Assembly (NCBI GenBank): GCA_002946415.1
Contig: NJPS01000076.1
Coordinates: forward strand, 310,001 to 374,000
Reading direction: 5' to 3'
DNA length: 64,000 nucleotides
DNA from: Rutstroemia sp. NJR-2017a BVV2
Lineage: Eukaryota; Ascomycota; Leotiomycetes; Helotiales; Rutstroemiaceae
Made by a program: the position numbers and the translations under genes. Positions within the stretch are counted from its first letter, which is position 1. Each line of letters begins with the position of its first letter. The notes under the pieces were generated by a model that was given only the letters and a program-made list of their open reading frames with translations, had not been told where the DNA came from and searched no databases. Shown piece after piece: positions 13,396 to 23,925 of the stretch.

Positions 13396-14299
13396 TTAGC
13401 TGCTAGTTGTTGTTGATGATATGCGTAAAATGCAGGTAAATGACTAAGAACTGCCTCTCAGTTGCAACGCTAAGGGGAATTGCATAATAGTTTGGGGAAG
13501 TTGGAGGAAGAAAAGGTTGCTGGTGTGTTGGAACTAGTTTGGGTTGGGTGCTAGTAGTGGCAGTGAGTGACATGCAATGGATGGGCGTTCACTTGCGTGT
13601 TGTCCAAAAGATTGTGTGTGCGTGCGTGTGTGTGTCTATTTCCTAATGCTCGACTGAAGGACAGTCCAGAATTGATGATTGTATCTCCATTCCAAATAGT
13701 CTGGTCCATGTTGCGGTCTTTTTTGCCAAAGTGTGGAGAACTTCTCGGTTTGCGGATGATCTTCCTGAGGTTGTCGCGGTGCTGGAAGCGCTTCGGCCAC
13801 TCCTTGCCCGATCGACACAGCCTCGTATGCCCAAGCGATCAGAAATAGGAGAGATCTTCTCTGTTCATGCTGCCCAATTGAAAAGCGATGGGGACAGCGA
13901 TCCAACGAAGCAAGTGATGAAGCGCCAATCAGTCTCGAGTAATGGGGGAAGAGAAGGAGATGCTCTCCGTAGTCGGGAAAGGATCTACATATATTCCCAT
14001 TTTGCTTTTTCCGGCGCTGAACACTTGGTATGTTGGCCAGCCCACTTTCACAGCTCGACTTGCATTAGCCAGTTTTCCGCCTCGTCCGCCTCATCCGCAA
14101 GGTTTTCTTTCGCTCGACGTCGCCGCCTCGCACGTAAGGCTGGGTCGACAAGGGAACCTAGACCAGTGAGAACAGACCAGCTCCCAGTCGATTGGAAGAG
14201 TCTAGATAGCGACTAACGCCACCGGGTAATGGAAAAGCGGGGAGCGCAAGACAATGGGCTAAGGCTACTTGCAGTTAGATAAGCGAGGTGGGTACTGTT

Positions 14300-14331
14300 G
14301 TGTGGTGTGTGTGGTGTGTGTGGTGTGGTGT
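14300..14331. repeat. GTGTG/GGTGT microsatellite
   Basis: Imperfect repeats of TGTGG and TGTGTGTGG run for about 32 bp. This is simple low-complexity DNA in an intergenic region. Confidence 0.8.
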
Positions 14332-14672
14332 TTGTCGCGATAACCTCAAATTGTTTTCCTTGGAAAAGTTGGAGGCTGGAAACTTGGAATTTTTCTTCCA
14401 TTCGCTTCAGGGTTACATCTGAGACACCCTCAACTTACTTTGTACTTAGATGGGACTATCATGTGCCCAAGGGTCCATTTGGGTTGGGAGCCCTGCACAT
14501 TGATTCGTTGAGGTGTGGTTTTGACTTGCTTTCTCGCTTTTGGCTTACTTTTGCAATCTCCTTTCTTGGGCGAGGGCGTGAGCGAGCGAGGGGTGAGAGG
14601 CGTTGCTTTTCGCTGATGCCACCCACGATGTCGGGATACGATGGTTTGTTTGTCTGGTCGCTTCCCAGAACG

Positions 14673-14702
14673 ATGGATGGGTGGATGGATGGATGGATGG
14701 AG
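14673..14702. repeat. GGAT tetranucleotide repeat
   Basis: About seven copies of GATG/GGAT, with one GGGT interruption, form a simple sequence repeat. Confidence 0.85.
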
Positions 14703-14940
14703 GGCCGGACAGATGCTCGCTCGACAGGGGTTCGTAGCCAAACTTTGCTATGCTTTTGACATCGCGATATAGCTCCATATCGTCATTCTGCCTGGGTTCA
14801 TACGGCTTCTATATTCGTATACCCTTTGTTTCTGCTGGGCGGATGTACTTCGTATGCATTGGGTGCTTGCACCGTGTTACGTCTAGATCCTGGATCCGGT
14901 CGGTGAGTGCGCTTGTAGGTAAGGGTCCAGATGCGGTTGT

Positions 14941-14960
14941 GAGGATATATATATATCCTC
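14941..14960. repeat. 20-bp perfect palindrome
   Basis: GAGGATATATATATATCCTC reads identically on both strands. It lies 203 bp upstream of the start codon of the PATP-repeat gene and contains a TATA-like core. A role in the promoter is inference only. Confidence 0.85.
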
Positions 14961-15163
14961 TCCAGCTATGCTAGTCGGTGAGAAAGGTCTTTGTTTATGT
15001 TTCTGCTTTGCAGTTGTGGTGTTTCACTTCAACATTCAGTTCCCATATCGACATCTATTTATACAGACACAGACGTTCGGGTAGACGGAAGTATATGCCT
15101 TGAACATACACACATTAACATCACCTACGCCTATCTCACATACATCACTACAGGAAGAGCAAA

Positions 15164-16150
15164 ATGTGTCTACGTGGTAAGTAGTGTTTTTCCATACCAA
15201 ACGCTCTCCACCCCGCTAACATATTCACCACAGTGCCAAAAGATGACCCGATAGTATTCGTCGACCGTCGGAACTCTCGTCGAGTCCAAGTCGAATCTCG
15301 TCGTCGAAGCGCTCGTCCAGTATCCCGCGTGTCCGAAACAATTATAACCCACCACCGACGATCCTCGCACCGTCCCTCCACCTCCAGCATCACTCTCCCT
15401 CCTCCATCCCCCAAACCCGCAACCCCCGTACCCGTCGTTGTTCCGATCTCCTCGCCCGTTCCTTCACCAACAACGCCCGTCTACATTCCCGCAACTCCCA
15501 TCCATATTCCAGCAACCCCGGCAGCCGTACCCGCGACCCCAGCAGTCATACCCGCGACCCCAGCAGTCATACCTGCAACCCCCGCATTCATACCCGCCAC
15601 CCCAGCGCCCATGGCAGCCAGCCCCGTCACCCCCCAACCGCGAACCCCTCCGCAAGCCCCCACACCCCCCGAATCGCGCATCGAATTGATCAAAGTCGAA
15701 GAAGAGTGGGACGGCACAGCAGCCGGCGGCCGGTCCTCCCCCAGCATGAGCGCAAGCCACATGTCGCGGCGCAAGAGCAGGCGCGGCAGCACATCCAGCT
15801 TCCACCGGGAGAGAGAAAGGGGGTCTTCCCGCGAAGAAGTGTACATTCAGCGGGAGCGGATCATCGAGCGAGGCACGCCGCCGCCGCCGCCGAGCCCGAA
15901 GAGAACGCCGCCGCAGGAGGGAGGGTATAGATATGTGGAGGGGGTGGGCAAGGGTAGGGATATCGATCATACTCGGGTGATTGGCGGGTATGGACATGTG
16001 AGGGAGGGGGAGGTGGATGCGCTGGCGAGGAGGAGGGGGAGTGTGACTTATGTGGGGGAGTCGCCGCGGTCGTCGGGGAGGTTTGGAGAGAGGGAGAGAG
16101 TGGTGGTTGATGAGGGGCAGAGAAGAAGAGAGTTTTATCGACGGGGATGA
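15164..16150 (+). CDS. Unknown Pro/Thr-rich protein with IPATPAV heptad repeats
   Basis: Exons 15164-15176 (only 13 nt) and 15234-16150 give about 309 aa. The first exon supplies M-C-L-R plus one base, and splicing joins it in frame to PKDDPIVFVDRR. After a basic N-terminal part comes a run of about six 7-residue repeats of the type IPATPAV (roughly 15478-15612), followed by a Pro-rich linker. The C-terminal half is charged and rich in Arg, Glu and Gly. No catalytic domain or signal peptide is recognised, so function is unknown; a disordered scaffold is possible. Base use is notable: the coding strand is C-rich in the first half and G-rich in the second. The repeats could vary in number between strains. 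Confidence 0.65.
15478..15612 (+). repeat. Coding 21-bp minisatellite (PATP heptads)
   Basis: Tandem 21-bp units encode variants of the heptad I-P-A-T-P-A-V/A/F. About six copies are visible, two of them nearly identical (15541-15582). They lie inside the unknown Pro-rich gene. Confidence 0.8.
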
Positions 16151-17831
16151 GCGGGGTTGGGGGTGTAAAAGGGGGTGTTGATGTTTCGTTTTTATCTTTA
16201 GGGTCGGAGGGGATTTTGGTACTAATCATGATTGATTGATATGGGTACGGGCTACGGCGGTTATGGTTTCCGGATATCTCGAGTAGGCTAAAAAGCCACT
16301 GAGGGTTCAATGGTGTTTATACGTTACGATTTTATAGTGCTCCTTTCTTCTCTGTTTATATTTTTCAAAGTACTATTATCTTTATTGCAATTTCAATTAC
16401 AATTACATCACTCAAACGCGGTTTATACTCATTTCAAAAGTGCAGTTGCGGTTCAAGTGAAGAGTGTTGGTTGTATAAGTTATCTCGATCTCGAATTAAT
16501 CTTGCCTGCGTGACAAATATACCAGAACCATTTCCCCTTCTTCCTCCCCATCTTTCCCTGTCAGTCTCTCACCCGATCCCGAAGCAAAACCCTTGATATC
16601 AGGCCCTTGATTAATTGTCCATTCTTCTTACCTTCCACATGGCAACTCGGATCGAAGACCATCGCTCTGCCTTTCTCACTCCACGAATTAACCTGCATGT
16701 CGTTTCTTTCCTGCTGGTCATTCGTGGATGTCGTTTCTTCGGGATTGGAGATAGGGGGAGGTAGGTAGATGGAGAAGTGGATGTAAGGTTTTGAGGTTGT
16801 AGGATAGGTTGGAAGTGTTGGGGATACATTAAGGGGTGCCGGGGGGGTGCTTGTATTAAATCTACGTGAGTGTGTGAGTGTAAGTGGAGTTGGCGGGGGG
16901 GTTGGAAACTGTTTATATTCTTCAGCAGAATACGATGCTATCCCAGGAGATACAGCAGGAAGCCTCAGTCTATCGACCTTTGTGCGTCGGGACTGCCTGC
17001 GGTTTGATTGACAAGTTTGTTAGCAGAGATGGAGGAGTGGAGTACATACCTGCTTGGAGTGATGATGGAGTATCTTCCTGCTCCGAGAATCTTCTGCGGC
17101 GAGGAATGTTGAGTGAAACAGATTTAGAAACAACTATTGCTTATGAAGAGATTACACCTTATCGATGCTACGAACAGTGGAGGGTGGGTAGTTTCGTTGT
17201 GTATGGCTGAATGTAAGTCGAACATGTTGGAGAAGTGGAGTATGAGAATAAAATGACATGACAGAGAGCTGTCATGCTCCAGGCAGATAGATAAAGAGTA
17301 TGATGATAGCGAAAGCAAGGAAAGGAAAATGAAAATAAAAATAAGAATAATGAAATTATAAGAATTATAGAGTAGAAACCAGAGAAAGGAAAGAAAACAT
17401 GTATACTTGATCCGAGGGTTTGTAAAGAAAAGAAAGCCAATAGGTGCGTTGGATTGTTGTGGTCACATATTGAAGATTCGAGGACTGGAGCTAGATACGT
17501 TGATGAGAGGCTGTGTGTATAGATAATAGAACTGAGATATTGTACAGTAGAAATGAAGGAAAAGGTAGTAAAGTAGTAGTATGATATAGTAGGAATCGAA
17601 ATGTTCAACGCCGGTGAGATAGGAGAAGTGAGGAGAAGTGTAGGTTGCGGTTCCCGTCTTGGATAAAGGTTCTTGTAGAGACTATTCGTAAGAGGTAGGT
17701 GTTGTTTTCCGGGTGGGAGTTGCGGGATATGGTAATTAGGTGATGGGGCGAAGAGACAGTGCTGTTGTTTGGGTATCTTGTATAGTATGATAGGTTGAGG
17801 AAACTTGATGAGGGAGATCGCAGCGACAGGA
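16151..17831. other. Intergenic region with long purine-rich tract
   Basis: No gene is called in this 1.7 kb between the convergent PATP gene and the histidine-phosphatase gene. From about 17210 to 17700 the plus strand is strongly purine-rich, which leaves an open minus-strand frame of 232 codons made mostly of Ser, Leu, Ile, Thr, Pro, Phe and Tyr. I treat this as a compositional artefact overlapping the phosphatase 3' end. Two short poly-G runs lie near 16840 and 16900. Confidence 0.5.
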
Positions 17832-18666
17832 CTAATAGACTTCCTTGAAGTGATAGCCCTTGTCATCCTTCGACATCACAAAGCTTCGCAGCTGTCCATT
17901 ATCAAAGCCTGTAACATAATCAGCATTGCTTTTACATCCTAGAATCGTATCGAGTATAGCATACCTCGTCCAATAAGTGCATGTAAGAACTCTCCATGCG
18001 ACACCAGAAGAACCCGAAAATTCTTCGTCTTATCCGGCCGTTTATTCGCGAGCTCAAAGATTTCATTCCTCACCTTGCGAGCTCTTTCCCGCTGCTCCTC
18101 CGAACGCTGTCTTCTCCCATTCTTATACTCTCCATCTTTCTCTTTGTTTTTCTCCCACCCGCTGCTGACTTTGCTGAAATCTACACCCTTAGGTTCGAAT
18201 GCCTTCTTAAGCTTCTCGACGGGTGAGCCGGTGCAGTTGGGGACACTTCCGAATTCTCGGAGATTCGGATCGGCTATGATCTTTGCTTTGGTTCCGAGAC
18301 AACGTGTTGCTGTTTGAAGTGTGCGTGTCAAGGGAGAAGAAAGTATCAAAGATGGTTGGAGGTGTCGAAGGACTTTTCCGAGCCCATCGCATTGTGCAAA
18401 TCCATTGTCTGTCAGTCGAGGGTCAACTAGTCGGCCTACACCCTTTTCCCAGAGGTTGTTGTACGCCTAGAGCAAGTTAGCAAACAATGCGTTGGTCCTG
18501 ACGGACTATCCAAACTTACCTCAGCGTGCCGAACCACATGGAGTATGATCTTTCCTTTGCGAGGAGAAGGAGCAGGTTTAGGGAGAGACGCCTTGGGTGT
18601 CTCTTTGTGTTTCGCACCTACATCCTTTCGTGGCTGTTGCTTCTTCGAACCCCACGAGAAACCCAT
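17832..18666 (-). CDS. Histidine-phosphatase (phosphoglycerate mutase-like) superfamily protein
   Basis: This branch-1 histidine phosphatase is about 241 aa. Exons are 18666-18520, 18466-17965 and 17908-17832, in frame. The catalytic RHAE motif (Arg46-His47) sits at the end of exon 1. Downstream lie VDPRLTDNGFAQCDGLGK and SSPLTRTLQTATRCLG, both typical of the family, and the second catalytic histidine is in VLLVSHGEFLHALIG. A Lys/Pro-rich leader of about 35 residues precedes the fold. Family members remove phosphate from small molecules or proteins through a phosphohistidine intermediate. The substrate cannot be told here, and true glycolytic mutase is unlikely given the shortened, divergent sequence. 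Confidence 0.85.
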
Positions 18667-20311
18667 TGCTGTAATGAGCGGATCCTGAGATCGATTCAGA
18701 GGTCAACTTGCTGCTTGCGATGCGTACATGCGAGGAGTTCTGACACTGCGACTATCGATGCTAATGATTTGGATAAGATAGCTGGTGGATTTAGGACTTA
18801 TACCTTGAAGTGAAAGTGAAAGGCGTGCGGGGGTCGCCTTCGAAGTGGCCTCTTGATGCCCGTGCATTATTCGGGATAAGCAGAGGTGGTGGCCATAGTA
18901 AACTTGAATTCATGCCCAACGAGGAACTACCTGTTGGTTTCGGCTCGGGGTTTGTTGGATGAAGGACATATGATTGATGCGTTCCATGACTACAAGTACC
19001 AGGGTGGTGGAAATAGTCCTGCGAAGTACAAACAATACGAATGGCATTATGGAGGCGTGAAATTGTATCACAGCATGATCATGAAAACAGAAATGGCCAC
19101 TAGAGAGGCGTGCCGCGGGTCGCTATTCGGTCCCTTCCAAGCGAAAGTAACAAACAGTTTATGATTGACAATCCTCACAGACTGTATGCTGTGACATGGC
19201 CTGTGTGTAAGTTGGTGATATCTACTCATGCCCAGTTGTTGCGTTAGTTTAGTAGGTGCTCAAACGATCAAACATCATACTCTTTGCCTCGTTGTGTAAT
19301 GTCTTCACAATGAGAATCTCCAATGGAGACTCCACGTTTTCAGGTCATGAAATCGGCCACTTGTCCGACTCATCACTGAGGCAAGAAAACATTCACAAGG
19401 ACTTGAAAATTTCTTAAATTCGCGATTCTCTGCGACCGTTAAAGAGACCGTTTCCCGTGTATTTCCCACCCGCACTCCCCATTATCGCCTGGAGACGGCT
19501 GAATTGTTAGGAATAGAAATGCTGAGGCAACTTGTGCGTAAGTTAGGATCAAAACTGGTGAAGTAGAACCCAAGGAAGTCGATTTCAATGCAGCCCAGAG
19601 AACTGCTCATATCTAAGACAATCCTAATAAGATAGTGCGTATTTTCGACGCTCACCAACTGATGCCCAACACTGAATGAGCACGTGGCCGAAGGCTATCA
19701 CTCAAGTTGATGGACAGAACGGATCCTTCATCGAGGGGCAACGGTTCGCCAATGAGGAATATTCCCATACTTCGCTTGAAGTGACTCTGTGCCCACACCT
19801 TGGAGCCTGACTTCCCAGCCTGCGATGACTTAATGTTTGACTCAACCGGGTGTACTCCTCCTTGCGCTATGCAGGCTCTTTCGGGAAGAGCCAAGCCCGA
19901 AATAAACGTGCTTCTTGGAGTGCTGCTCAATGCATCCCTGTGTCCTTGCGTTTTTAGTACAATGAGTAAGTGAGCTCTGTGGCTGGCCTAACCCTTTCCT
20001 ACCACGGTGACGAACCTTCTCAACCAAGAGCCAACGATGTCAAGGTTAGGTGATATGGATCCCGAATGAAATACATCTTCCTCTGGGCCATTATTGGATG
20101 AATAAAGGGGGTGCGGGGTATGATTTTGTACATAAGAAATATCTTACTATAAATTCACATGAGAACTTCTGGAGATGGAAACCCTCGCCACGTTAGAACA
20201 TGATATGCATCATTAGAGGGCCATATACTGCAGTAAAGCTCATATCATCTGAGCACGACGAAATCTGAAGGCGAGATGTTGATACAAGGTCTTTCTCTCA
20301 CACAAAGGAGA
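18667..20311. other. Intergenic region, 1.6 kb
   Basis: Only short open frames (up to 92 codons) on both strands, without motifs. The left part must hold the histidine-phosphatase promoter; the right part is the 3' side of the proteasome gene. No repeat or RNA gene was recognised. Confidence 0.5.
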
Positions 20312-21363
20312 CTATTCCTCCATTCTGTCTCCTTCCGCCGGCTTGTCATCATCCTTCGCTTCCTCTTCATCATCCTCGCCCTCTAATGCCTTCTTCGCAT
20401 ACTTCTCAGCCTCCTCGAGGATATCCTTTGGTACCTCCTGATGTCTTCCCTTTGTTGGCCCCTCAAGATTGCTAATCCAGGTCATCTCAAGCTCGAAGTC
20501 TTTATCCTTGTTGTCGTCGTGTGCCACGTAAATGATACGTGCCGCCTCCTTGACGCCCTCTAGTAAACTCAAATTGCCTGCAGCAAGATCTAGCTTCTCC
20601 AATTCCGCCTTCGCAACTTGACGTCCTTTGCCCGTAGCAGCTCCGTAATATCCCCAATACAATCCACTTGGCTCGATCATGTAAAGACCTGGGCCACCGT
20701 ACTTTTTGCCCTCAACCTTTCCTCCAGAACCAATGGATGGCCCACTGCCTACTTGTCCATCAACTGGTAGTTCTTCCTCGGAATCCCAGCCACCGATGAT
20801 CGCAGTGATACCGAAAGGTCGTACGGAAGAATAGAGGGTGTATGCTTGGAGATAGCCACCCATTCGGCTAGCTAAGTCGGCGGTTGTGATTGGGGTCTTG
20901 TAAACGTCTCGCCAGCTTGATGCTTCATCGCGAGCACGGGAAACAAAGTGTCTACCGTCGGGAACCAATCCTGAGGATACCTAATGGCCAGACGTTAGTA
21001 AGTATAGTATAAAGCGCAAGCTTGAAGTAGCAAGCTTATTACTTACAGCACCCATATGTCTATCGATTGTTGCAATGCGCTTGTTGGCTCCTGGCTTCAA
21101 CAGTTTACTGGTAATAACTTTCTCCACAGCAAGAACAACTCCGTCTTTGCACCTAATTCCAACAGAAGTTCCTCCATTTTCCACTGCCTTGACTGCATAT
21201 TCTACTTGGAAGTTTCGTCCATCGGGAGAGAAGACGGAGTTTGAGAGATCGTAACCTGTACCTATTGACGTCTAGTGGAGTGGAAAGCGGGAGGTTAGTG
21301 CAATGTTCATCTTGGACACAATCTGAATAGCAGGAATGATTGCAGAGCTGTAGAGCTTACCAT
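20312..21363 (-). CDS. PRE10: 20S proteasome subunit alpha7 (PSMA3/Pre10)
   Basis: This is proteasome alpha-ring subunit alpha7 (human PSMA3, yeast Pre10), about 298 aa. Exons are 21363-21361 (the ATG alone), 21271-21047 and 20980-20312. After splicing, M joins [19 protein letters not shown], the alpha-subunit N-terminal signature ([13 protein letters not shown]) that gates the 20S core. Further family marks are [14 protein letters not shown], a DRHMGAV segment, [12 protein letters not shown] and [16 protein letters not shown] highly acidic tail follows helix-forming [13 protein letters not shown], as in Pre10. An insertion of about 30 residues, Gly/Ser-rich ([16 protein letters not shown]), lies before LYMIEPSG. 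The intron 20981-21046 has a TACTAAC branch point. Alpha subunits are non-catalytic. Confidence 0.96.
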
Positions 21364-22991
21364 GATTTCGGGTTGTGGGTAAGGGTATCAAGAAGCTCAA
21401 AATTAAGAAACAAGATGAATTGACGGAGGTTTAGTGAAGCTATGGAGTTTCTGTACATAGAGCTCCAGGCCACCACGAAACGCGTTTAGGTTGGCGGCGG
21501 CTCTTAGTGTCAGATCATGTTGTGGACTTGGATATGAGGCAGAAATTAGTAACCTACATTCAATCCAAGTCGACGCCGCTGCCTCTACCCCAAATGAGCT
21601 TATCGCCTTATCGTCAAGCCACAGCAGGTCATTTCTGTGGCTGGATCACATGGCTACTTTACTATGAGGCACAGCAAAGATTCCAAAGAAATGACGAAAG
21701 AGGAGACGGGAAAAGGAATTTCTGGCACTTTTTGTAAAATTGTAAAACTACAAAACATGACGCCCAGTTTGAGAGAAAGGTCGGGAGTTTTCTGTGGTAC
21801 TATTTCTATGGTTCTACTTGCAAGGCCGTGCTGATCCAGGGCTGTTGGTCTATTGCCTTTTGCTCGGTGCTTGTCGACCCAGCGATGGTTGAGAGATGGA
21901 TGCCGGTGAGGTACCTACATACAGGTAATGCGTACAGTGAGATAAGCATGAAGATCCAAAATGAACTGTCTCTCTGGACGACGACTAATTGGAGGGCTGG
22001 TGAGGTTGATGAGGGTTGATGAGGGTTGATGAGCGATGGCTACACTCGTGTCGTAGAGTAATTGGCAGATTGGTGGAAGTTCGCAAATTCTGTGGTGCCG
22101 GTGGTCCTTGGGGTGTAACGCTAAGAGCCCAATGTTTCGAATTGGGGGAAATTGGTGCTTTGAATTGCTTGCTTGGGCTGCCTCACCTCGTTGAAATCCG
22201 GTCCTCTGGTGGTTCTCTGGCTTGTCGGGACCCAGTTTCGAAGCCAGTCACCCAGTCATCCGCTCGGAGCCAGGGATCCTGGGAAAATCCCCCATCTACT
22301 AAAGTATTTCAATCACAAAGAGGGGTTCCCAAAGGTCCGCAAAGAACCGCGAAAGGTACCGACTGACTCTCTTTGATACCAATTTGAGGATTGACGAAAT
22401 ACATAAACTTCACGACTTCCATCTTTGAAGATTACTATTACTGCTACCACTGCTGTTCTTTATTGCTCTCCTCCTTCAAAACCCAACAATCTGGCACTGC
22501 CTGTTGTATAGTCCTGATTCACTTGTCTCGTGGCTAATAATAATTCATTACCGAACAATCCCACCTCGTCTTCCTCACCTCCCAATACCCGCCCTCGCCG
22601 CCATATCACCACTCACCACTCACCGCGAAGGACTCCTTCATTTCTCTTCTCTCTCTACTTCTCTGAGTAATTCTACCTTTTATCTCAAGTACATAGCATA
22701 GTCAATAAAAACAAGCAAATCTCCTTTGGCTCTTGTTCACACAGTCTGCTCCGTTCTTCTTGCACCACTGCATGCAACTCTGACTCTAGGCTTTCTTACA
22801 TTTCAGACCGACCGACCGCACGACTCGATCCTTTTCTCCTACTTCTTTCCAGCAGGCCGCATCTTTCGCTATCTATCACTATTAGGTTTTCCCCCTTTCG
22901 CAGGAACACTTATTTTGCATTTCTTGACCTTGAGCATCGCAACTGACATACGCGTCTCAGTTACCACACCATCGCACATCGACATTTCGTC
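21364..22991. other. Divergent proteasome alpha7 / unknown-gene intergenic region
   Basis: No gene is seen in 1.6 kb. A tandem GAGGGTTGAT repeat of three units lies at about 22002-22032. The right third (about 22400-22990) is pyrimidine-rich and probably the long 5' UTR/promoter of the plus-strand gene starting at 22992. Confidence 0.5.
22002..22032. repeat. Short tandem repeat GAGGGTTGAT
   Basis: Three consecutive near-identical 10-bp units of the form GAGG(G)TTGAT in intergenic DNA. Confidence 0.7.
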
Positions 22992-23925
22992 ATGGCTACA
23001 CAAGAGGAGCTCTCGGCGCTTTTCGCCCGAAACCTTTCCTTGCAAACCCCTGCCCCTGTCGCCCCGATAGAAGAGCCAAAGGTTGAAGAACCAGAATACA
23101 CATATTCTATCACACAACACTATCACCACTCCGCACATCTCGCTAATAAGCAGCAACCGTCCAGACCGGCTTCCGAGCCACTGCCCACCGACCAACTCAC
23201 AACAGACATTATACTTGCCAGACATGGTGTTGATTCATCTTCATTATACCCCTCCCAAATTGAGCTCTTCAGAACCGCAGATGCTAGCCAGCAAATGCGA
23301 CTGATTGAGTTATGGCGCATCTGCCCACCAAACTATGGCGGCCATGCCTTAGCACAACAGTTGGGAGAGTGGCCTTCCACCAGCCTCCAACAAGAAGAGT
23401 CTATGGCGAAATTAAGGTACGAGCGTCAGATACTGGAAGAGAGAATGTCTCGGGCACATGACGGTATGGATGATGATACCATGAGTGATGGTAGTAGCCA
23501 TGCTCCGTTGACACCAATCCAAGGTGGAGATGCGCGCTGGAATAACGTTGAGCCTTATATGGCTTCTGGTTACGAGCTCTTAGCAGCACGAGAATACGAG
23601 AATTCAGCCACTCGATCCAGAGATGTTTACTCTCATTTTGGCACAGCAGTTGGCGGGCCCCAGTACAAGCCGTCTACGGACCCGGTGTACAACGTCGGAG
23701 GTGATTGGACAAAGTCGATCGATCAGCAGCAATTGATGGAGAACCAGTGAGTACATTCTATTACCAAAGTTACCGAGTTTCAAGGACATCGTCAAACTTG
23801 ACCCTCATATCTTGGCACTTGATCATGCACTAACCCTTTCCCGCAGATACGGAGCTTTCCAAAACTTCCAATATAGCAACGAATACATATCAGGGCACCA
23901 GGGCGAAGACGAGGAAATGTTGTAA
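22992..23925 (+). CDS. Unknown fungal protein, 277 aa
   Basis: Exons 22992-23746 and 23847-23925 give about 277 aa with continuous frame. The protein begins MATQEELSALFARNLSLQ, has a Pro/Glu linker and then a more ordered-looking block (TTDIILARHGVDSSSLYPSQ ... QMRLIELWRICPP). A predicted helix around KLRYERQILEERMSRAHDG follows, then an acidic, Gln/Asn/Tyr-rich C-terminus ending DEEML. No signal peptide or membrane segment is visible. I do not recognise the family and assign no function. The exon structure, good codon-like composition and a clean GTGAGT...GCAG intron support a real gene. Confidence 0.75.

Larger units (their letters stand above)
13396..15163. other. Intergenic region with microsatellites and a palindrome
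   Basis: This 1.77-kb stretch shows no convincing gene; the open frames (up to 161 codons) overlap on both strands and lack recognisable motifs. It contains GT-rich repeats (13613-13634 and 14300-14331), a GGAT repeat (14673-14702) and a 20-bp perfect palindrome at 14941-14960. The right end, close to 15164, is presumably the promoter/5' UTR of the next gene. Confidence 0.5.

Noticed and set aside
17168..17866. 232-codon minus-strand open frame
   Set aside because: Made almost only of Ser, Leu, Ile, Thr, Pro, Phe and Tyr because the strand is pyrimidine-rich; it overlaps the last exon of the histidine-phosphatase gene out of frame and has no domain.
17832..18666. Histidine phosphatase as glycolytic phosphoglycerate mutase
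   Set aside because: Only the catalytic RHAE and SHGE motifs and general fold marks match; the leader and the intervening sequence are unlike glycolytic mutases.
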